From JBBPYA01 sp038200385 (lineage in GTDB: Bacteria > Actinomycetota > Actinomycetes > Mycobacteriales > Geodermatophilaceae), in contig JBBPYA010000156.1 in assembly GCA_038200385.1 (NCBI GenBank), positions 1-28,371 of the forward strand: 28,371 nucleotides of DNA, written 5' to 3'. The number at the start of each line of letters is the position of its first letter. Position 1 is the first letter of the stretch. A program made the translations under genes and the position numbers. Positions 1 to 8,191 of the stretch are shown one piece after another. The notes beneath the pieces were generated by a model. That model did not search any database and was not told the origin of the DNA. It worked only from the letters and a program-made list of their open reading frames with translations.

Positions 1-149
1 GGCCCGCGGGTGGGTCGCGCGCCGCCGCCGCCCGGTCGGGGCCGCCAGGGCCGCAACGGAGGCGGTTCCGGTCGACGCCTGACCGCATCCGCATCCGGCG
101 CGGGGGTTGTGGGGGCTGTGGGTTGTCGGATTGTGGCCGGTTGCATGGA
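1..149. other. window edge, no supportable gene
   Basis: This GC-rich stretch lies downstream of the minus-strand glycosyltransferase. On the minus strand, a frame starting ATG-CGG-ATG at about 94 stays open to the window edge. It gives an arginine-rich peptide with no recognisable motif and no ribosome binding site. I make no gene call here. Confidence 0.5.
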
Positions 150-1022
150 TCAGGGCCGCAGCACGTGGGTGGCCAGGGCCCGTACCCGGGAGACGCGGCC
201 GCCGGCCAGCGCGCCGGGCAGCTGGGTCGCTGCGTTGACCCGCGAGGCCACGTGCCTCCTGGCCGCGCGGGCCGCCCGCTGCCAGCCCAGCTCGTCCAGC
301 CGGGCCGCCTCCGCCCGGAAGAAGCCTCGCTCCTCGGCGAACCGGCTTCCGTCCGCGGCCCGCCACGACGAGACGCTGGAGCTGTGCCGCCGGTAGCGGA
401 AGCTGGCGACCGGCTCGACGAGCAGTTGGCGACCGGAGCGGATGAGGTCCAGAACGAGGGCGAGGTCCTGGATCACGTGCAGGCCGTCGCGGAAGCCGGC
501 CTTCTGCGCCGGCCGGGTGCGCCAGGCCAGCGAGGGGAAGTACAGCCAGTTTCCGCGGAGCAGGCTGACGGCCAGGTCCTCGCCGCGCAGCAACGTGGGG
601 ACCTGGACCCGGGGGGCGAAGATGGCCCGCTTGGCCCGGTCCGCGAGCCCGTCCCGGACCGCGCCGGCCGCGTCGATCGCGGCCACGCCGGGTTGGATGA
701 TCGCGGCCTCGGGAAACTTCCGGTACGCCGCCCGCACCGACCCGACGTAGTTCGGCAGGAACAGGTCGTCGGCGCCGGTGATCACGACGAACTCCTGCTC
801 GGCCAGGTCCAGGCAGCGCTGGAAGTTGCGGTTGATACCCAGATTGGCCGGGTTGTGCAGGTAGCGCAGCCGGGTGTCCCCCAGCCCGCCCAGCCAGTTC
901 TCGACGCCGTCCAGGCCGGGCCCGTCGTCGACGACGGTCAGCCGCCACTGGGGGTCGGCCTGCTCGAGTACGGAGCTGACGAGGTGGCGCAGCAGGTCCG
1001 GGCGGTCGAAGTACGGCACCAT
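150..1022 (-). CDS. family 2 glycosyltransferase (GT-A fold)
   Basis: This is a cytoplasmic GT2 that should transfer a sugar from a nucleotide-sugar donor to a glycan or lipid acceptor; the substrate cannot be told from sequence. The 290 residues open with IMVPYFDRPDLL, the first GT-A strand. They continue with VVDDGPG (nucleotide binding), NLGINRNFQRCL, and ITGADDLFLPNY, where the DD pair is the expected metal-binding site. A late RYRRHSSSVS segment resembles the acceptor-side part of such enzymes. It is the last gene of the minus-strand run that starts with the DUF6541 protein. The first canonical start is ATG at 1022, but it cuts into the first beta strand. In-frame codons upstream (EPGGID, then IMVPYF) look like part of the fold and run back only to the TAG stop of DUF2304. 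An ATC codon at 1049 has a GGAGG five bases upstream and may be the true start (see findings). Confidence 0.85.
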   Translation of the reverse strand: MVPYFDRPDLLRHLVSSVLEQADPQWRLTVVDDGPGLDGVENWLGGLGDTRLRYLHNPANLGINRNFQRCLDLAEQEFVVITGADDLFLPNYVGSVRAAYRKFPEAAIIQPGVAAIDAAGAVRDGLADRAKRAIFAPRVQVPTLLRGEDLAVSLLRGNWLYFPSLAWRTRPAQKAGFRDGLHVIQDLALVLDLIRSGRQLLVEPVASFRYRRHSSSVSSWRAADGSRFAEERGFFRAEAARLDELGWQRAARAARRHVASRVNAATQLPGALAGGRVSRVRALATHVLRP

Positions 1023-1049
1023 GATGTCGATGCCGCCGGGTTCGCTGAT

Positions 1050-1490
1050 CTAGACCTCCCCGGTGACGGGGTCGCCCACGGCTGCCTCCGGCACGGACAG
1101 GACTGCATCGTCGGGTACGGACACGGTGACGTCGTGCGGCGCCAGCAGCCCGCGCTCGCGGTTCACGATCTCGGCCTCGCGGATGGCGATGGTGCGGGCC
1201 AGTTCGGTCAACCGGCGGTCCATCGTCTTGAAGCGCAGATAGAAGTTGAGCATGCCGAGCATGAACGCGATGACCAGCACGTAGAGCACCAGGTCGGCGC
1301 CGCGGCCCACCCCGAGCCGGTTGGCGACCCAGGTCACGTCGTTCGGTCGGAGCACGGCGTAGATGTTGAGGACGGTGAAGGCGACCAGCCCGATCCGCTT
1401 GCCGGCCTGCATCCGCACGCCGTGCCAACGGCGGACGAAGAGCAGAAATCCGAGCCCGACGGCGGCGAGCAGGATGAACTGGATGACCAC
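1050..1490 (-). CDS. DUF2304 membrane protein
   Basis: This small integral membrane protein of 146 residues has three predicted membrane segments, at about residues 2-19, 33-49 and 66-85. A charged, probably helical segment (TMDRRLTELARTIAIREAEI) and an acidic tail ending GEV follow. The length and layout fit DUF2304, which is commonly encoded next to polyprenol-phosphate mannose or glucose synthase-like GT2 enzymes; a membrane-anchor or partner role is an inference. It begins with GTG four bases after the stop of the neighbouring GT2, so the two are almost certainly translated together. Its TAG stop directly abuts the probable start region of the next GT2. Confidence 0.8.
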   Translation of the reverse strand: MVIQFILLAAVGLGFLLFVRRWHGVRMQAGKRIGLVAFTVLNIYAVLRPNDVTWVANRLGVGRGADLVLYVLVIAFMLGMLNFYLRFKTMDRRLTELARTIAIREAEIVNRERGLLAPHDVTVSVPDDAVLSVPEAAVGDPVTGEV

Positions 1491-1494
1491 CGGC

Positions 1495-2208
1495 TCAGCC
1501 CCCGCGCTGCTTCATGGACAGGTCGAAGAGGATGTTCACGCCGTTGACCAGGGACTGGCCCTTGGCCTTGGAGTAGTCGGTGTAGTTGATCGTGACCGGT
1601 ACCTCACGGACCCGCCACTGCGACCGGGCCAGGTAGCCGACGATCTCCGAGGCGTGGGCCATGTCGCTCATCGTGATCCGCAGCTGGTCCGCCACCGGGC
1701 GGGTGAAGACCCGCAGCCCATTGTGCGCGTCGGACAGGTGCAGCCGACGGGCCTTCGGGCTGAGCGCCACCGCGGTCTTGAGTACCACGCGCTTGGGCCA
1801 CGGCACCTCGGCGTCGTCGCGCAGGAACCGCGACCCGAGTACGACATCGGCGGTCCCGGTGCGGGCCAGGGCCAGCATCGCCTGCGCGTCGTCGACCCGG
1901 TGCTGGCCGTCGGCATCGAAGGTCACGAAGTAGCGCGCACCGGGCCGGGCCTTGGCGTAGGCCAGGCCGGTCTGTAGCGCCGCGCCCTGACCGAGGTTGA
2001 TCGGGTGCCGCACCAGATGCGCGCCGGTCCGCGCGACCTGCTCGGCCGAGCCGTCCACGCTGCCGTCGTCGACGCACACGACGTTGGGGAAGCTGCGCAG
2101 GACCTCGCTGACCACGGCCGCGACGACGGTCTTCTCGTTGTAGACCGGCATGACCACCCAGGCGTCCCGGTTGGTGCCGGTGGCCGGGCCGGCCGGCGAG
2201 TCTGGCAT
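1495..2208 (-). CDS. polyprenol-phosphate sugar synthase-like GT2
   Basis: This 237-residue GT2 resembles dolichyl/polyprenyl-phosphate mannose synthases, which load a sugar from a nucleotide donor onto a polyprenyl phosphate at the inner membrane face. Key motifs are VMPVYNEK (residues 19-26), VDDGS (46-50), NLGQG (71-75), DADGQH (98-103, metal and donor binding) and GSRF (125-128). The DAHNGLRVF stretch and the later VTINYTDYSKAKGQS are typical of this group. It lacks C-terminal membrane helices, so the adjoining DUF2304 protein is a natural partner. I chose ATG at 2208 because GGAG lies nine bases upstream; an in-frame TTG at 2223 is possible but has no clear ribosome binding site. The large DUF6541 protein in the same run could be the enzyme that uses the lipid-linked sugar, which is an inference. 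Confidence 0.85.
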   Translation of the reverse strand: MPDSPAGPATGTNRDAWVVMPVYNEKTVVAAVVSEVLRSFPNVVCVDDGSVDGSAEQVARTGAHLVRHPINLGQGAALQTGLAYAKARPGARYFVTFDADGQHRVDDAQAMLALARTGTADVVLGSRFLRDDAEVPWPKRVVLKTAVALSPKARRLHLSDAHNGLRVFTRPVADQLRITMSDMAHASEIVGYLARSQWRVREVPVTINYTDYSKAKGQSLVNGVNILFDLSMKQRGG

Positions 2209-2270
2209 GTCGGGTGGCTCCAACGCCTGGTGGCAGGGACGGCTGCGATCTTACCGGCGTGCGGATCCGT

Positions 2271-2726
2271 CCCGGCGACCTTGGCCGCGGCGTACGGCGA
2301 TTCCGGGCTGATCGGGCAGTCCTCGGCCACCGGCAACCGCTGCGGGGTGCCGTAGATGGATCCGCCGGAAGAGGCGAAGACGATCTTGCCGACCCCGGCA
2401 TGCCGGGCCGCCTCGGCCACGTTGATCGTGGCCAGCACGTTGCTGCGTGCGTCCTGCAGCGGGTCGGCGACGCTGGCCCGGACGTCGATCTGGGCGGCCA
2501 GGTGGAACACGACCTCGGGGACGCAGGTCCCTACGAGGTCGGCGAACGCGGCGCCGCCGACGTCGAGCCGGTGCAACTCGACCCCACGGCCGAGCGCGGC
2601 GCTCAGGTTGGACTGCCGCCCTCGGGACAGGTCGTCCACGACGGTGACGAGGTGGCCGTCGTCGACAAGCCGGTCGACCAGGGTCGACCCGATGAACCCG
2701 GCTCCGCCGGTGACGAGGGCGCGCAC
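2271..2726 (-). pseudogene. truncated NAD-dependent sugar epimerase/dehydratase
   Basis: The 5' half of an extended short-chain dehydrogenase (UDP-glucose 4-epimerase type) is intact. It has VRALVTGGAGFIGS (NAD-binding Rossmann loop), VVDDLSRG, FHLAAQIDVR, SSGGSIYG and the catalytic YAAAK. Family similarity stops just after that motif, at about 2271, and the sequence passes directly into the leader of the downstream GT2. About 150 C-terminal residues that bind the sugar nucleotide are missing from a family usually 310-330 residues long. The frame stays open by chance to 1923, through the GT2 gene in the wrong frame, so a chimeric tail might be translated. GTG at 2726 gives the usual N-terminus and sits one base after the DUF6541 stop; an upstream GTG at 2762 would overlap that gene. 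An internal deletion is the simplest cause, and enzymatic activity is unlikely. Confidence 0.8.
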
Positions 2727-2727
2727 G

Positions 2728-4737
2728 TCAGGGAGCGGCCCTGCGACCGCAGGCCGGTGCACCCGCGGGCGGGGTCCGCAGCGGGACGAGTTGGATCCGG
2801 TAGATGTTCGTCCCGTCCCGGGAGTACACCAGCTGCAGGGACTTGACCGGGGAGAGGTTGAGCAGGCCGGGGATCCGCTTGAAGTACTTCCGGACGTAGG
2901 TGTCGTTCACGAACACGTACCGGATCCCGTACTTCGCGATCAGGTCGCGGACCGACTGGTCGGAATCCAGGCAGCGGAAGGAGTAGATCAGCTCCTGCTG
3001 GTCGGGACCGGCGCGGCCGAACTGCAGCGGCGCGATGATGTGCCCGTACATCGGGTGCAGGCCGTACAGCGAGTACATCCACGGGGACCCGTCCAGCGGA
3101 TCGTTCATGATCCGGTCCCCGGGACCGGCCATCCGGGCCAACGCGGCCATCGCGACCCGCTCCGTGGCGGGCAGGGTCGGACCGTCCTGGAAGTTCAGCG
3201 CCATCCGCTTGGCGTTCGCGGGAACGTAGAAGCCGTTGCTGGCCAGGCCGAAGACGGCCAGGACGGCGACCATCGCGGCCCCGAGCCAGACCCGGCCGGC
3301 CAGCCCGGGGCGGCCCAGCAGCCGCTGGCGGCGGGCGAGGCCGAGCGCCGCCTCGGCGAGGACCACGGCACCGTGTGCGGCGAGGACGGCCAACCCGAGG
3401 ACGGCGATGGCCACGAACCGCCAGGGATCGTTCCACCAGGGTCCGGTCACCGTCTCCGTCCACGGCAGGTCGTACGCCGAGGTCGCCACGAAGCCGGCCC
3501 CGAACACGGTCGCGCCGACCAGCCACCACCACAGCGGGCGGAGCCGGGCGACCGTGAGGAGCCCGACCACGAGGAGGGCGGCGAGCCAGAACTGCGGGGC
3601 GGCCCGTTCGTGGTTGAGCATCAGCAGGTCCCCGACCGCCTGTCCGGGGGTCTGGTTGGCCTTCCAGTCCACCAGGTTCGCGGTGCCGCCCACCTTCAGC
3701 GCACCGAGGGCGAAACGAAGGCCCAGCAGCCCGGACATCGCCGCGATGACGAGCAGCACGGGAGCCTCGACGAGCACTCGTCGGAGCCGTCCGGCCCAGC
3801 GCTGCAGCAGCATCGGGACGGCGAAGATCGCCGCCGTCAGCGCGATGCTCGGGTGCAGGCCGAGCAGCCCCACGGCAGTCAGCGCGACCACCAGCCCGGG
3901 GGCGAACCGAGGGCGGTCCAGGACATCGCCGAGGCCGAGCAGGAACGCGGGGAGCAGCGCGAGCGCGGTGACGAAGGGCAGCAGCGGTCCGCGAAAGAGC
4001 ATGTCCGTAGCGAATCCGGTGAAGGCCACGAGCAGCACCGGCGTGGTCGCGGCCAGCGCGACCCGGGCGCCGTGCCCGCGCAGCAGCGCGGCGAGCCCGA
4101 GGGCTGTGGTGCCGGGGACCAGCAGCATCTGGCTGTTCATGAGTTCGGGGACGTTCGCGCCGGTCAGCGTGCCGACGACGGCGGCGACCGCGTGGTAGGC
4201 GTTCGGGTAGAAGAACGCCGGGTCCTCGTAGTTGTTGATCGCCCGCAGGGCTCCGGGGTCGGTGTTCCCGGTGTCGAGGATGAAGCGGATCGCGTTCGCG
4301 TGGAAGATCGCATCCCAGTCCTGGTGGATGGCGTCGAGCCGGCCGATGCCGATCAGCACCACCGCGGCGCCGATCCCGGAGGCCAGCACGACGGCCCCGG
4401 CGATGGTCGCGTCCCCGCGACGGTCCCGGGCCACGCCCGTCCCGGCCCGCACGGCGGCCCGGGCCAGGAAGCGCCGCCGATCGACCAGCACCCGCAGGAC
4501 CAGGCAGATCGCGGCCATTGCGACGCTGCCGCCGAGCAGGGTGAGCGGCGTCCATCGCAGGCCGACCGAACTCAGCGGGCCAACCAGCGCGGTGACTCCG
4601 TACCCGACGAGCGGGGCCAGCGCGACCGCCGTCCAGCGGCGCAACCCGGCGGACAGTGTGATAAGCAGGCCGGGCAGGAAGGTGACGGCGAGATAGACGA
4701 TCACCAGCCAGACGTCGGCCAGGGACAGCGCGGGCAC
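2728..4737 (-). CDS. DUF6541 multi-pass membrane protein, GT-C-like
   Basis: This protein of about 669 residues has many hydrophobic segments spread over its first 490 residues and a soluble C-terminal domain. The layout resembles GT-C membrane glycosyltransferases that use polyprenyl-phosphate sugars outside the membrane. An early loop contains HQDWDAIFHANAIRF, with acidic residues placed where GT-C enzymes keep catalytic Asp/Glu, followed by DPAFFYPNAYHAVAA. The C-terminal part includes GDRIMNDPLDGSPWMYS and KYGIRYVFVNDTYV. The family assignment is from memory of DUF6541; the glycosyltransferase role is inferred. Start choice: GTG at 4737 has GGAGG eleven bases upstream. The alternative GTG at 4776 directly abuts a likely -10 element (4777-4782) and would precede the transcription start. 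It heads the minus-strand run and is divergent from glf. Confidence 0.75.
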   Translation of the reverse strand: MPALSLADVWLVIVYLAVTFLPGLLITLSAGLRRWTAVALAPLVGYGVTALVGPLSSVGLRWTPLTLLGGSVAMAAICLVLRVLVDRRRFLARAAVRAGTGVARDRRGDATIAGAVVLASGIGAAVVLIGIGRLDAIHQDWDAIFHANAIRFILDTGNTDPGALRAINNYEDPAFFYPNAYHAVAAVVGTLTGANVPELMNSQMLLVPGTTALGLAALLRGHGARVALAATTPVLLVAFTGFATDMLFRGPLLPFVTALALLPAFLLGLGDVLDRPRFAPGLVVALTAVGLLGLHPSIALTAAIFAVPMLLQRWAGRLRRVLVEAPVLLVIAAMSGLLGLRFALGALKVGGTANLVDWKANQTPGQAVGDLLMLNHERAAPQFWLAALLVVGLLTVARLRPLWWWLVGATVFGAGFVATSAYDLPWTETVTGPWWNDPWRFVAIAVLGLAVLAAHGAVVLAEAALGLARRQRLLGRPGLAGRVWLGAAMVAVLAVFGLASNGFYVPANAKRMALNFQDGPTLPATERVAMAALARMAGPGDRIMNDPLDGSPWMYSLYGLHPMYGHIIAPLQFGRAGPDQQELIYSFRCLDSDQSVRDLIAKYGIRYVFVNDTYVRKYFKRIPGLLNLSPVKSLQLVYSRDGTNIYRIQLVPLRTPPAGAPACGRRAAP

Positions 4738-4776
4738 GAACCTACATCCCTCCGATCGTGGCTGGCTGTGCCCCAC

Positions 4777-4782
4777 AGTCTA
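4777..4782 (-). promoter_or_regulatory. -10 element for the DUF6541 operon
   Basis: On the minus strand this reads TAGACT, a good actinobacterial -10 hexamer. About 18 bases upstream is CCGACC, only a partial -35. The expected transcription start near 4770 leaves a leader of about 33 bases containing GGAGG before GTG at 4737. The plus-strand promoter for glf must lie in the same 4783-4877 interval; TACGGT at 4820-4825 is a weak candidate. Confidence 0.4.
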
Positions 4783-4877
4783 GGCGCGAGTCGGGACCGG
4801 GTCGGCCCGCCGTGCACGGTACGGTGGGTCATCGTGGTCGCCCTTCCCCCTGTCCCGGTTCGTGCCGGTTCGCCCCG

Positions 4878-6065
4878 ATGAGCCCGGATCCGTGGGACCT
4901 GATCGTGGTCGGTTCCGGCTTCTTCGGGCTCACCGTCGCCGAGCAGGTGGCCGGGGAACTCGGTAAGCGGGTCCTCGTCCTGGACCGGCGCGAGCACCTG
5001 GGCGGCAACGCCTACTCCGAGATCGACGCGGACACCGGCATCGAGGTGCACCGCTACGGCGCGCACCTGTTCCACACCTCCAACGAGCGGGTGTGGCGCT
5101 ACGCCAACCGGTTCACGTCCTTCACCGGCTACCAGCACCGCGTGTACACGATCTTCCAGGACGCGGTGTACCCGATGCCGATCAACCTCGGCACGATCAC
5201 GTCGTACTTCCGCCGGCACCTCACCCCGGACCAGGCCCGGGCGCTGGTCGCCGAGCAGGCCGGCGAGTTCGACGTGGAGGGGGCCCGCAACCTGGAGGAA
5301 AAGGCGATCGCGCTGATCGGGCGGCCGCTGTACGAGGCGTTCATCCGCGGCTACACCAAGAAGCAGTGGCAGACCGACCCCACCCAGCTGCCGGCCGCGG
5401 TGATCGCCCGGCTGCCGGTTCGCTACACCTTCGACAACCGCTACTTCAACGACACCTTCGAGGGTCTGCCGGTCGACGGCTACACCGCGTGGCTGACCCG
5501 GATGGCCGAGCACCCGAACATCGAGGTCCGGCTCGACACGGACTACTTCGACGTGCGCGGCGACCTCCCGCCGGGCGTACCCACGGTGTTCACCGGCGCG
5601 CTGGACCGCTACTTCGACTACGCCGAGGGGGAGTTGGGCTGGCGAACGCTGGACTTTGAGCGCGAGGTTCTGCCGGTCGGGGACTTCCAGGGCACGCCGG
5701 TGATGAACTACGCCGACGAGGACGTCCCGTACACCCGGATCCACGAGTTCCGGCACTTCCACCCCGAGCGCGACTACCAGCGCAACTCCACGGTCATCTT
5801 CCGGGAGTACTCCCGGTTCGCCGCCGCCACCGACGAGCCGTACTACCCGATCAACACCGTCGGGGACCGGGACAAGCTGGCCCGCTACCGCAAGCTGGCC
5901 GCCCGCGAGGCAGCCGACCGGCTGGTGCTGTTCGGGGGGCGGCTGGGTACGTACAAGTACCTGGACATGCACATGGCCATCGGATCGGCGCTGAGCATGT
6001 ACGACAACCGGATCCGGCCGTACTTCACCGAGGACCGGTCGCTCGACGGCCGCCTGGACGACTGA
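4878..6065 (+). CDS. glf: UDP-galactopyranose mutase
   Basis: This FAD enzyme converts UDP-galactopyranose to UDP-galactofuranose, the donor for the galactan chain, in the cytoplasm. The 395 residues match the usual bacterial length. The N-terminus holds the FAD-binding GSGFFG (residues 12-17), then EHLGGNAYS and HRYGAHLFHTSNERVW, strong signatures of the family. Later come FIRGYTKKQW, NRYFNDTFEGLPVDGYT and a C-terminal GRLGTYKYLDMHMAI, which closes the FAD site. ATG at 4878 gives the normal family start; the frame is open further upstream, but that would add unrelated residues. No clear Shine-Dalgarno precedes it. It is followed after 22 bases by glfT2, the same order as Rv3809c-Rv3808c in M. 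tuberculosis. Confidence 0.95.
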   Translation: MSPDPWDLIVVGSGFFGLTVAEQVAGELGKRVLVLDRREHLGGNAYSEIDADTGIEVHRYGAHLFHTSNERVWRYANRFTSFTGYQHRVYTIFQDAVYPMPINLGTITSYFRRHLTPDQARALVAEQAGEFDVEGARNLEEKAIALIGRPLYEAFIRGYTKKQWQTDPTQLPAAVIARLPVRYTFDNRYFNDTFEGLPVDGYTAWLTRMAEHPNIEVRLDTDYFDVRGDLPPGVPTVFTGALDRYFDYAEGELGWRTLDFEREVLPVGDFQGTPVMNYADEDVPYTRIHEFRHFHPERDYQRNSTVIFREYSRFAAATDEPYYPINTVGDRDKLARYRKLAAREAADRLVLFGGRLGTYKYLDMHMAIGSALSMYDNRIRPYFTEDRSLDGRLDD

Positions 6066-6087
6066 GCCCGAGACCGCGAGGACCACC

Positions 6088-8034
6088 ATGACGCACAGCC
6101 AGCAGACCATCTCGCCGGACACCGTCGCCGACCCGGTGGCCGAGGACCTCCGGCCGGGCCGCGCGGTGACGCTGCTGCAGCGGGTCATCATGCCCCGCCC
6201 GGCCGACCCGCTCAAGGTGCGAACGCTGTACCTGGACGAGACGAGCGGCCGGGCCAAGGTGCTCGACCGGGGTGCGGCGCGGATCGAGGCCGGCCGGGAG
6301 CTGTCGCTGGCGACGTACTTCAACGCCTTCCCGGCCAGCTACTGGCGGCGCTGGACGACCCTCACCGGCGTGGTGCTGCAGTTGCAGTTGCACGGTCGCT
6401 GCCGGATCGATGTGTACCGGTCCAAGGCCGACGGCGACGTCATCCACGTGACCGGCGCCTCCAACGAGACCGACGGCGAGCCGATCGACATCGTCGAGTT
6501 CGAGTTGGACCTCGGGCCGTTCGAGGACGGCGGCTGGTACTGGTTCGACATCACCGCCGGGGACGAGCCGGTCTCCCTTCGCGCGGCCGGCTGGTACGCC
6601 GATGTGGCACCGGCGGAGCCGGCGAAACTGGCCATCGGGATGACCACCTACAACCGCCCGGCCGACTGCGTGGCTGCGCTCGGCGCGCTGGCCGACGACC
6701 CGATGGTGCTCAGCGAGATCGGGACCGTCTTCGTCGCCGACCAGGGGACCGACAAGGTGTCCGCCACGACGCGTTTCCCGGAGGTCGCCGCGGCGCTGGG
6801 CAACCGGCTGCGGCTGGTCGACCAGCCGAACCTCGGCGGCAGCGGCGGCTTCTCCCGGGCGATGTACGAGATGCTCACCGCCAGCGACGCGACGCACCTG
6901 ATCTTCCTCGACGACGACATCGAGTTGGAACCGGACAGTGTGCACCGGGCGCTGACCTTCGCCCGGTTCGCGAAGAGCCCGATGCTCGTGGGCGGCCAGA
7001 TGTTGGCGCTGCAGAACCGTTCGGTGCTGCACAGCATGGGCGAGGTGGTCCAGCGCAACCGGTTCTTCTGGCGCAACGCCCCGAACACCTGCTATGGCCA
7101 CGACTTCAGCCGGCAGACCCTGCGCAAGGCCAAGCACCTGCACCGGCGGATCGACGTGGACTACAACGGCTGGTGGATGTGCCTGATCCCGCGCACCGTC
7201 GCCGAGCAGATCGGCCTGCCGCTGCCGCTGTTCATCAAGTGGGACGACGCGGAGTACGGGCTGCGGGCAGGCGTGGCCGGCTTCCCGACCGCCACCCTGC
7301 CCGGCGTCGCGATCTGGCACCTGTCGTGGACGGACAAGGACGACGTCAGCGACTGGCAGGCCTACTTCCACGTCCGCAACCGGATGGTGGCCGCCGCCCT
7401 GCACAGCCCCTACCGGCGCGGCGGCACGATGCTGCTGGACCACCTGAAGTTCGACCTGAAGTTCCTGCTCAGCCTGCAGTACTCGACGGTGGCGCTGCGC
7501 CACCTCGCCGTCCGGGACTTCATGGCCGGGCCGGACCTGCTGTTCCCGTTGCTGGCCACCGCACTGCCGACGATCCGCGCCAAGCGCGCGACCTACCTGG
7601 ACGGCAAGACGCTGGGCTCCTCCTCGGACCTGCCGCTGCCGAGCATGTCGCCGGTCAGAGCTGAGCGGTTCATGAAACCCCCGGGCACCCCGCTCACCAT
7701 CGGGCGCACGCTGCTCAGCGCGATGTTGCACAACCTGCGGCCGGTGGACCGCAGCGAGGAGCCGGATCGTCCGCAGCTCAACGTCGCGGCGCAGGACGCC
7801 CGCTGGTTCGTGCTGGCCCGGTTGGACACCGCGACGGTGGCCACGGCGGACGGCCGTGGCGTCGCGCTGCGCCGGCGGGATCCGCGCGTGTTCTGGGGGA
7901 TGCTGAAGGAGTCGCTGCGGCTGTACCGCCGCTGCTACCGCGACTTCCCGCAGTCGCGCCGCCAGTACCGCGCCGCCGTGCCGGAGCTGACCTCGATCGA
8001 GTCCTGGCGCCGGATCTTCGACCCGGAGTCCTAG
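6088..8034 (+). CDS. glfT2: bifunctional galactofuranosyltransferase GlfT2
   Basis: This processive enzyme builds the galactan backbone with alternating beta-1,5 and beta-1,6 Galf linkages on a lipid-linked acceptor at the inner membrane face. Its 648 residues compare with 637 in M. tuberculosis. An N-terminal beta-rich domain (about residues 20-175; LATYFNAFPASYWRRW is characteristic) precedes a GT-A domain. The latter has GMTTYNRP (184-191), FLDDDIELEP with metal-binding DDD at 275-277, WDDAEYGLR (385-393, catalytic acid region) and AIWHLSW with His411. The C-terminal helical region follows. All catalytic positions known for GlfT2 appear present. ATG at 6088 has GAGG six bases upstream. It shares a transcript with glf and converges on glfT1. 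Confidence 0.95.
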   Translation: MTHSQQTISPDTVADPVAEDLRPGRAVTLLQRVIMPRPADPLKVRTLYLDETSGRAKVLDRGAARIEAGRELSLATYFNAFPASYWRRWTTLTGVVLQLQLHGRCRIDVYRSKADGDVIHVTGASNETDGEPIDIVEFELDLGPFEDGGWYWFDITAGDEPVSLRAAGWYADVAPAEPAKLAIGMTTYNRPADCVAALGALADDPMVLSEIGTVFVADQGTDKVSATTRFPEVAAALGNRLRLVDQPNLGGSGGFSRAMYEMLTASDATHLIFLDDDIELEPDSVHRALTFARFAKSPMLVGGQMLALQNRSVLHSMGEVVQRNRFFWRNAPNTCYGHDFSRQTLRKAKHLHRRIDVDYNGWWMCLIPRTVAEQIGLPLPLFIKWDDAEYGLRAGVAGFPTATLPGVAIWHLSWTDKDDVSDWQAYFHVRNRMVAAALHSPYRRGGTMLLDHLKFDLKFLLSLQYSTVALRHLAVRDFMAGPDLLFPLLATALPTIRAKRATYLDGKTLGSSSDLPLPSMSPVRAERFMKPPGTPLTIGRTLLSAMLHNLRPVDRSEEPDRPQLNVAAQDARWFVLARLDTATVATADGRGVALRRRDPRVFWGMLKESLRLYRRCYRDFPQSRRQYRAAVPELTSIESWRRIFDPES

Positions 8035-8191
8035 CCGCTAACGCCCCGGTGCGGTCCGGCTCGTCCTGTGCGCTGGTTGCCTGGACCTCGGAGGTGTACC
8101 TGGTTCAGGTCATCGCCTACCTGAGCGCCGGTGCCCGCAGTTCGCCGAACGGTCATGCGGCTCCGACGCCGCGGCGGCGCTCCCGGTTCCG
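8035..8191. other. convergent intergenic region with short palindromes
   Basis: This 157-bp gap separates the 3' ends of glfT2 and glfT1. It has two neighbouring short palindromes, ACCTC-G-GAGGT at 8085-8095 and ACCTG-GTT-CAGGT at 8098-8110, plus a further ACCT at about 8135. They are too short to be a convincing terminator, and there is no T-run. No RNA gene or ORF of interest was seen. Confidence 0.35.

Noticed and set aside
1..94. Minus-strand ATG at 94 opening a frame to the window edge
   Set aside because: It has no Shine-Dalgarno, an arginine/proline-rich translation without motifs, and too little sequence to judge.
2356..4881. Plus-strand open frame of 841 codons antisense to the DUF6541 gene
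   Set aside because: It is rich in Gln, Gly, Arg, Asp and Glu with no domain, and is the usual antisense shadow of a high-GC gene. The opposite strand encodes a coherent membrane protein.
6025..7731. Minus-strand open frame of 568 codons across glfT2
   Set aside because: Its composition is typical of a GC-driven shadow, and glfT2 has complete catalytic motifs on the plus strand.
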